A stretch of 64,000 nt of DNA. Origin: Kribbella italica (GTDB taxonomy: Bacteria > Actinomycetota > Actinomycetes > Propionibacteriales > Kribbellaceae). A model generated the notes under the pieces. It ran no database searches, was not told the DNA's origin, and worked only from the letters and a program-made list of their open reading frames with translations. Shown piece by piece: positions 61,188 through 64,000 of the stretch. The position numbers and the translations under genes were made by a program. Location of the stretch: assembly GCF_014205135.1 (NCBI RefSeq), contig NZ_JACHMY010000001.1, forward strand, positions 2,356,001-2,420,000. The letters run 5' to 3'. The first letter of the stretch is position 1; every line of letters begins with the position of its first letter.

Positions 61188-61193
61188 GCCGGA

Positions 61194-63893
61194 ATGGACT
61201 GGCGGGAGTCGATCTCGGCGCGCGAGGGCGAGGTACTGTCCGCGATCCGCGGTCACCAGTCGAACGCGCAGATCGCGGCCCGGTTGCACCTGTCGGTGCG
61301 CACCGTGGAGAGCCACGTCGCGTCCCTGCTGCGCAAGGCGGGTGTGCCCGATCGCCGGACGCTCGCCGCGCTCGCCGAGGAACGGGCCGGTGCCGGACTG
61401 CCGGTGTTCCCGACGTCGTTCATCGGGCGTGAGTCCGAGCGGGCCGCGGTGGTCGGGGCGCTCGACGGCTCGCGGCTGGTGAACCTGGTCGGCGCCGGCG
61501 GGATGGGCAAGACCCGACTCGCCGTCGAGGTCGCCGCAGGACTGGATCGGGACGCCGTGTTCGTCGACCTCGTACCGGTACGCGCGGGTGGCGTCGGCCA
61601 GGCCGTCGCCCAGGCACTCGGGGTCGTCGAACGACCGCCCGGTACGCCGGCTGACGCGGTGATCGATCAGCTGCGGACGCAACACTCTCTGCTCGTGCTG
61701 GACAATTGCGAGCAGGTCAGCGCCGAGGTCGGTGAGCTGGTCGCGCGCATCCTCAGATCGTGCCCGCGCGCGACGATCCTGGCGACCAGCCGGGAACGGC
61801 TCGCTGTTCCAGGCGAACGCCTGGTCCAGCTGCCGCCGCTCGGTGCCGAGGCCGAGCGGCTCTTCGTCGACCGGGCTCGCGCGACCGATCCTGATCTCGT
61901 CACCGAACCGGCCGCGGTCACGCGGTTGTGCGCCGGACTCGACGGGATGCCTTTGGCGATCGAGCTGGTGGCTGCCCGAGCGGCGTCGCTGGGCGTCGAC
62001 GGCGCCCAGGCTGCGCTGGACGATTTGCTGCGGCTGATCTCCGGTGGACGCGGGCCGGATCAGCGGCATCATTCGCTGCAGGACGTGATCGGCTGGAGCC
62101 TCGAACTGCTGGACGACGAGGAGCGGCTGCTGTTCCGGCGGTTGGGGATGTTCGTCGGCGGGTTCGACCTGGAGGCCGTCGCTGCGCTCAGTCCCGAGCT
62201 GGGTGTCGGAGCGGTCGCCGATCTCGTCGGCCGGCTGGCCGACCGCAGCCTGGTCGTGCACCGCAGGGTCGGTACGACGACGCGATGGTCGCTGCTGGAG
62301 ACGGTCCGCGCGGTCGCCGTCCACGAACTGACCGCGAGTGGTGAGGACATCGGGCCGCGGTACGTGCGGTGGGCCGCCGACACCGCCGTACAGATGGAGG
62401 CCCGGATCGAGCAGCTCGTACCCGCCGAGTTCGACGCGGTCGCCGACGACCTGCGGAACGCGCTCGCGCAGGTCGGTCCGCGGTTACGCGAGGCGCCGAC
62501 GGCGTACCAGCTGGCCAAGTCGCTGGCCCGGCTCAGCTTCTGGCGCGGACACGTGGTCGCCGCTCGTGATCTCTACTGCGCCGCTGCGGACCTCGATCCG
62601 GCGAGCGCCGCCGAGGACCTTGCCACGGCCGCCTCCGTCGCGCTCGCGACCGCTGACGGGGAGACCGGCTTCAGGCTGTTGCTGCAAGCAGCCGACGCGG
62701 CCGGCTCCGAGACGGCACGGGCCGTACCGCTCGCGGCGGCGGTGGTCGCCGTGACCCGGTTCTCGATGTCGTTCACCGACGTGGTGTCGCACGAGCGCCT
62801 GGTCGAGCTGCTGGCGGAGGCATCCGCCCTGGCCGACCCGGCGGATCCGCGGTCGGCCGCCGTACTGGCGATGGCTCGGGCCTGGGTGTCGGGCCAAACA
62901 CCACTCGACCCGGATCTCGATCTGTCGCGCGCCGCGGTCGCAGCAGCTCGCCGGACCGGCGACGACGCCCTCGTGCTGGGTGCGTTGGACGCGCTCGGCA
63001 CCGCCTTGGCCAATGCCGGACAGTTGCGTCAGGCCCATCGGCTGTCCGACGAACGACTCCGGCTGGCTGTCACCGCTTCCCGCTCCGATCCCGCGGTCGT
63101 GGCTGAGCTGATCGACCTCTTCCATGTGGCGTCGACCTCCGCGCTCGCGGCCGGGGATCTGCCGGCCGCCGCCGCGATCGCCGAGCAGGCTTCGCGGCAG
63201 GACTCGGTCGGCATCCATCCCGCCATCATCGCGCCCAGGTTGATCCGGCTCCACGGTTTGTCCGGGGACTTCGACAGGGCGTTGGCGCAGGCCGACGTGC
63301 TGTGGGAGGGCTGGTTGTCCTCCGGAGCGGTGTCGGAGCTGACTTCGCTCCGCGGTGACTGGCCGTCGTCGGCGGTCTCGGTCGTGGCGATGGTGTACGG
63401 CGTACGCGGTGACGGTCCACAGTTCGAGGAGTGGCGGTCGCGCGCCCTCCGCGTGGCGCGCGTCGAGGATGCAGCCGATTCCCTCGCGCTGGCGGCGCCC
63501 GCGGCGTTCGCCGACGCGCGTGTCGCCGTGCACACCGGCCGGTACGACGACGCGCCGCGGTTGGTCGCCGCCGCGCTAGCCGCGTTTCCGCAGAAGTGGT
63601 GGCTGCCGTACGCCCACGCGGCCGGGGCGGAGTTGGCGGTGGTCGCCGGGCTGCCCGACGCAGCCGAACGGCTCGCGGAGGCGGGACCGGCCGCGGCCGA
63701 GAACGATTGGGCGGCGGCGTGCCTGGCGCGCGCGGCTGCCCGTCGTACGGGTGACTTGGAGCTGCTGGCCGAGTCGGTGGCACAGTGGGAGCGGCTCGGT
63801 GCGCGCTTCGAACGCGCGGTCACGTTGCAGCTGATCCCTTTTCGTGCGGACGAGGGCGCCGCGGAGCTCGCGGCCTTGAAGGCATCTCAGTAG
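61194..63893 (+). CDS. STAND-type regulator with N-terminal LuxR HTH
   Basis: The 899-aa protein starts at once with a GerE/LuxR helix-turn-helix (residues 8-60, SAREGEVLSAIRGHQSNAQIAARLHLSVRTVESHVASLLRKAGV). An ATPase domain follows with P-loop LVGAGGMGKTRLA around K106, Walker B SLLVLDNCE, and a winged-helix/NB-ARC tail (GMPLAIELVAARAASLG). The last 450 residues are Ala-rich TPR-like helices. In most LuxR-type ATPases (LAL, MalT) the HTH is at the C-terminus, so this order is the reverse. The effector and target are unknown. The gene is divergent from the PNPOx-fold gene. Confidence 0.88.
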   Translation: MDWRESISAREGEVLSAIRGHQSNAQIAARLHLSVRTVESHVASLLRKAGVPDRRTLAALAEERAGAGLPVFPTSFIGRESERAAVVGALDGSRLVNLVGAGGMGKTRLAVEVAAGLDRDAVFVDLVPVRAGGVGQAVAQALGVVERPPGTPADAVIDQLRTQHSLLVLDNCEQVSAEVGELVARILRSCPRATILATSRERLAVPGERLVQLPPLGAEAERLFVDRARATDPDLVTEPAAVTRLCAGLDGMPLAIELVAARAASLGVDGAQAALDDLLRLISGGRGPDQRHHSLQDVIGWSLELLDDEERLLFRRLGMFVGGFDLEAVAALSPELGVGAVADLVGRLADRSLVVHRRVGTTTRWSLLETVRAVAVHELTASGEDIGPRYVRWAADTAVQMEARIEQLVPAEFDAVADDLRNALAQVGPRLREAPTAYQLAKSLARLSFWRGHVVAARDLYCAAADLDPASAAEDLATAASVALATADGETGFRLLLQAADAAGSETARAVPLAAAVVAVTRFSMSFTDVVSHERLVELLAEASALADPADPRSAAVLAMARAWVSGQTPLDPDLDLSRAAVAAARRTGDDALVLGALDALGTALANAGQLRQAHRLSDERLRLAVTASRSDPAVVAELIDLFHVASTSALAAGDLPAAAAIAEQASRQDSVGIHPAIIAPRLIRLHGLSGDFDRALAQADVLWEGWLSSGAVSELTSLRGDWPSSAVSVVAMVYGVRGDGPQFEEWRSRALRVARVEDAADSLALAAPAAFADARVAVHTGRYDDAPRLVAAALAAFPQKWWLPYAHAAGAELAVVAGLPDAAERLAEAGPAAAENDWAAACLARAAARRTGDLELLAESVAQWERLGARFERAVTLQLIPFRADEGAAELAALKASQ

Positions 63894-63902
63894 TCCGGCC
63901 AG

Positions 63903-63944
63903 TTGCCCTGGGCAAGTCACCGCGGGAAGTGACACCACGTCACT
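63903..63944. promoter_or_regulatory. two palindromes at the window end
   Basis: TTGCCCTGGGCAA (63903-63915) is a perfect palindrome and AGTGAC/GTCACT (63928-63933 and 63939-63944) pair over 5 nt. CATACT follows near 63968, so this may be the control region of a gene beyond the window. Short loops make termination less likely. Confidence 0.35.
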
Positions 63945-64000
63945 GGTTCGTCCGGTGGGACGGCGACATACTGGCGTTCAGGAACCACACCGACACGGCG

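Noticed and set aside
1..64000. tRNA, rRNA, riboswitch or prophage attachment site
   Set aside because: I saw no cloverleaf-type sequence, no rRNA segment, no recognised riboswitch core and no integrase in the window; absence cannot be fully proven by eye.

Overview
The window is high-GC actinobacterial DNA. Three things point to Kribbella or a close relative in the Propionibacteriales/Nocardioidaceae: dense third-position G/C coding, many GTG starts with -10 hexamers 6-8 nt upstream and no Shine-Dalgarno (leaderless style), and a catalogue dominated by LacI/GntR/TetR regulators, CUT1 sugar ABC importers and rare glycoside hydrolases, plus RecBCD. The genus is inferred, not proven. I annotate 52 protein genes and find no rRNA, tRNA, CRISPR array, insertion sequence or phage module. 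The window starts inside a gene and ends about 107 nt after the last one.

Layout. 1-1053: two ferritin-like proteins, the first truncated by the window edge. 1143-7828: small stress and redox units: TetR/SDR with a shared operator, a CPA1-type Na+/H+ antiporter, a membrane protein/winged-helix pair, a zinc-free quinone-oxidoreductase-like enzyme, and DoxX divergent from an ECF41-like sigma factor. 7908-16269: a tightly coupled recC-recB-recD operon. 16306-20274: a sugar-acid operon (GntR, gluconate-5-dehydrogenase-like SDR, idonate-dehydrogenase-like MDR, mannonate dehydratase) divergent from a Gfo/Idh/MocA dehydrogenase. 21326-27542: a CUT1 ABC importer, its LacI regulator and a GH127 beta-L-arabinofuranosidase-like enzyme. 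An identical 14-bp operator-like motif precedes both the transporter operon and the GH127 gene. 27694-30962: ackA-pta, for acetyl-CoA/acetyl-P/acetate overflow.

30972-35483: SDR/TetR and XRE/SDR pairs, an 86-bp triplication of the XRE gene's 3' end, then a 611-bp non-coding minisatellite and an RDD membrane protein. 35657-41429: a very large XRE-SARP-NB-ARC-TPR regulator with a repeat-rich insertion, followed by an NAD-dependent DNA ligase. 41706-45220: a small three-helix-bundle protein, a large enzyme-like protein of unrecognised family, an unlisted 50-aa membrane protein and a regulator that fuses an IS30-type HTH to a MarR-like domain.

45225-56602: two glycan-use units. The first is a GH29 alpha-L-fucosidase coupled to a solute-binding lipoprotein with a divergent FadR-type regulator. 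The second is a 2-hydroxyacid dehydrogenase, a complete CUT1 importer, a DUF2264/GH154-type enzyme and a LacI regulator, with LacI-type operators upstream. 56572-63893: nitrilase/HxlR with paired operators, AKR/LysR, NmrA-like, a PNPOx-fold flavin protein, and a STAND regulator with an N-terminal LuxR HTH.

Taken together the window looks like a chromosomal region for plant-derived oligosaccharide and uronate scavenging, interspersed with housekeeping genes (RecBCD, Ack-Pta). The least explained items are the 34.4-35.0 kb minisatellite, the 703-aa protein at 42.1-44.2 kb with its small neighbours, and the repeat-interrupted SARP regulator.
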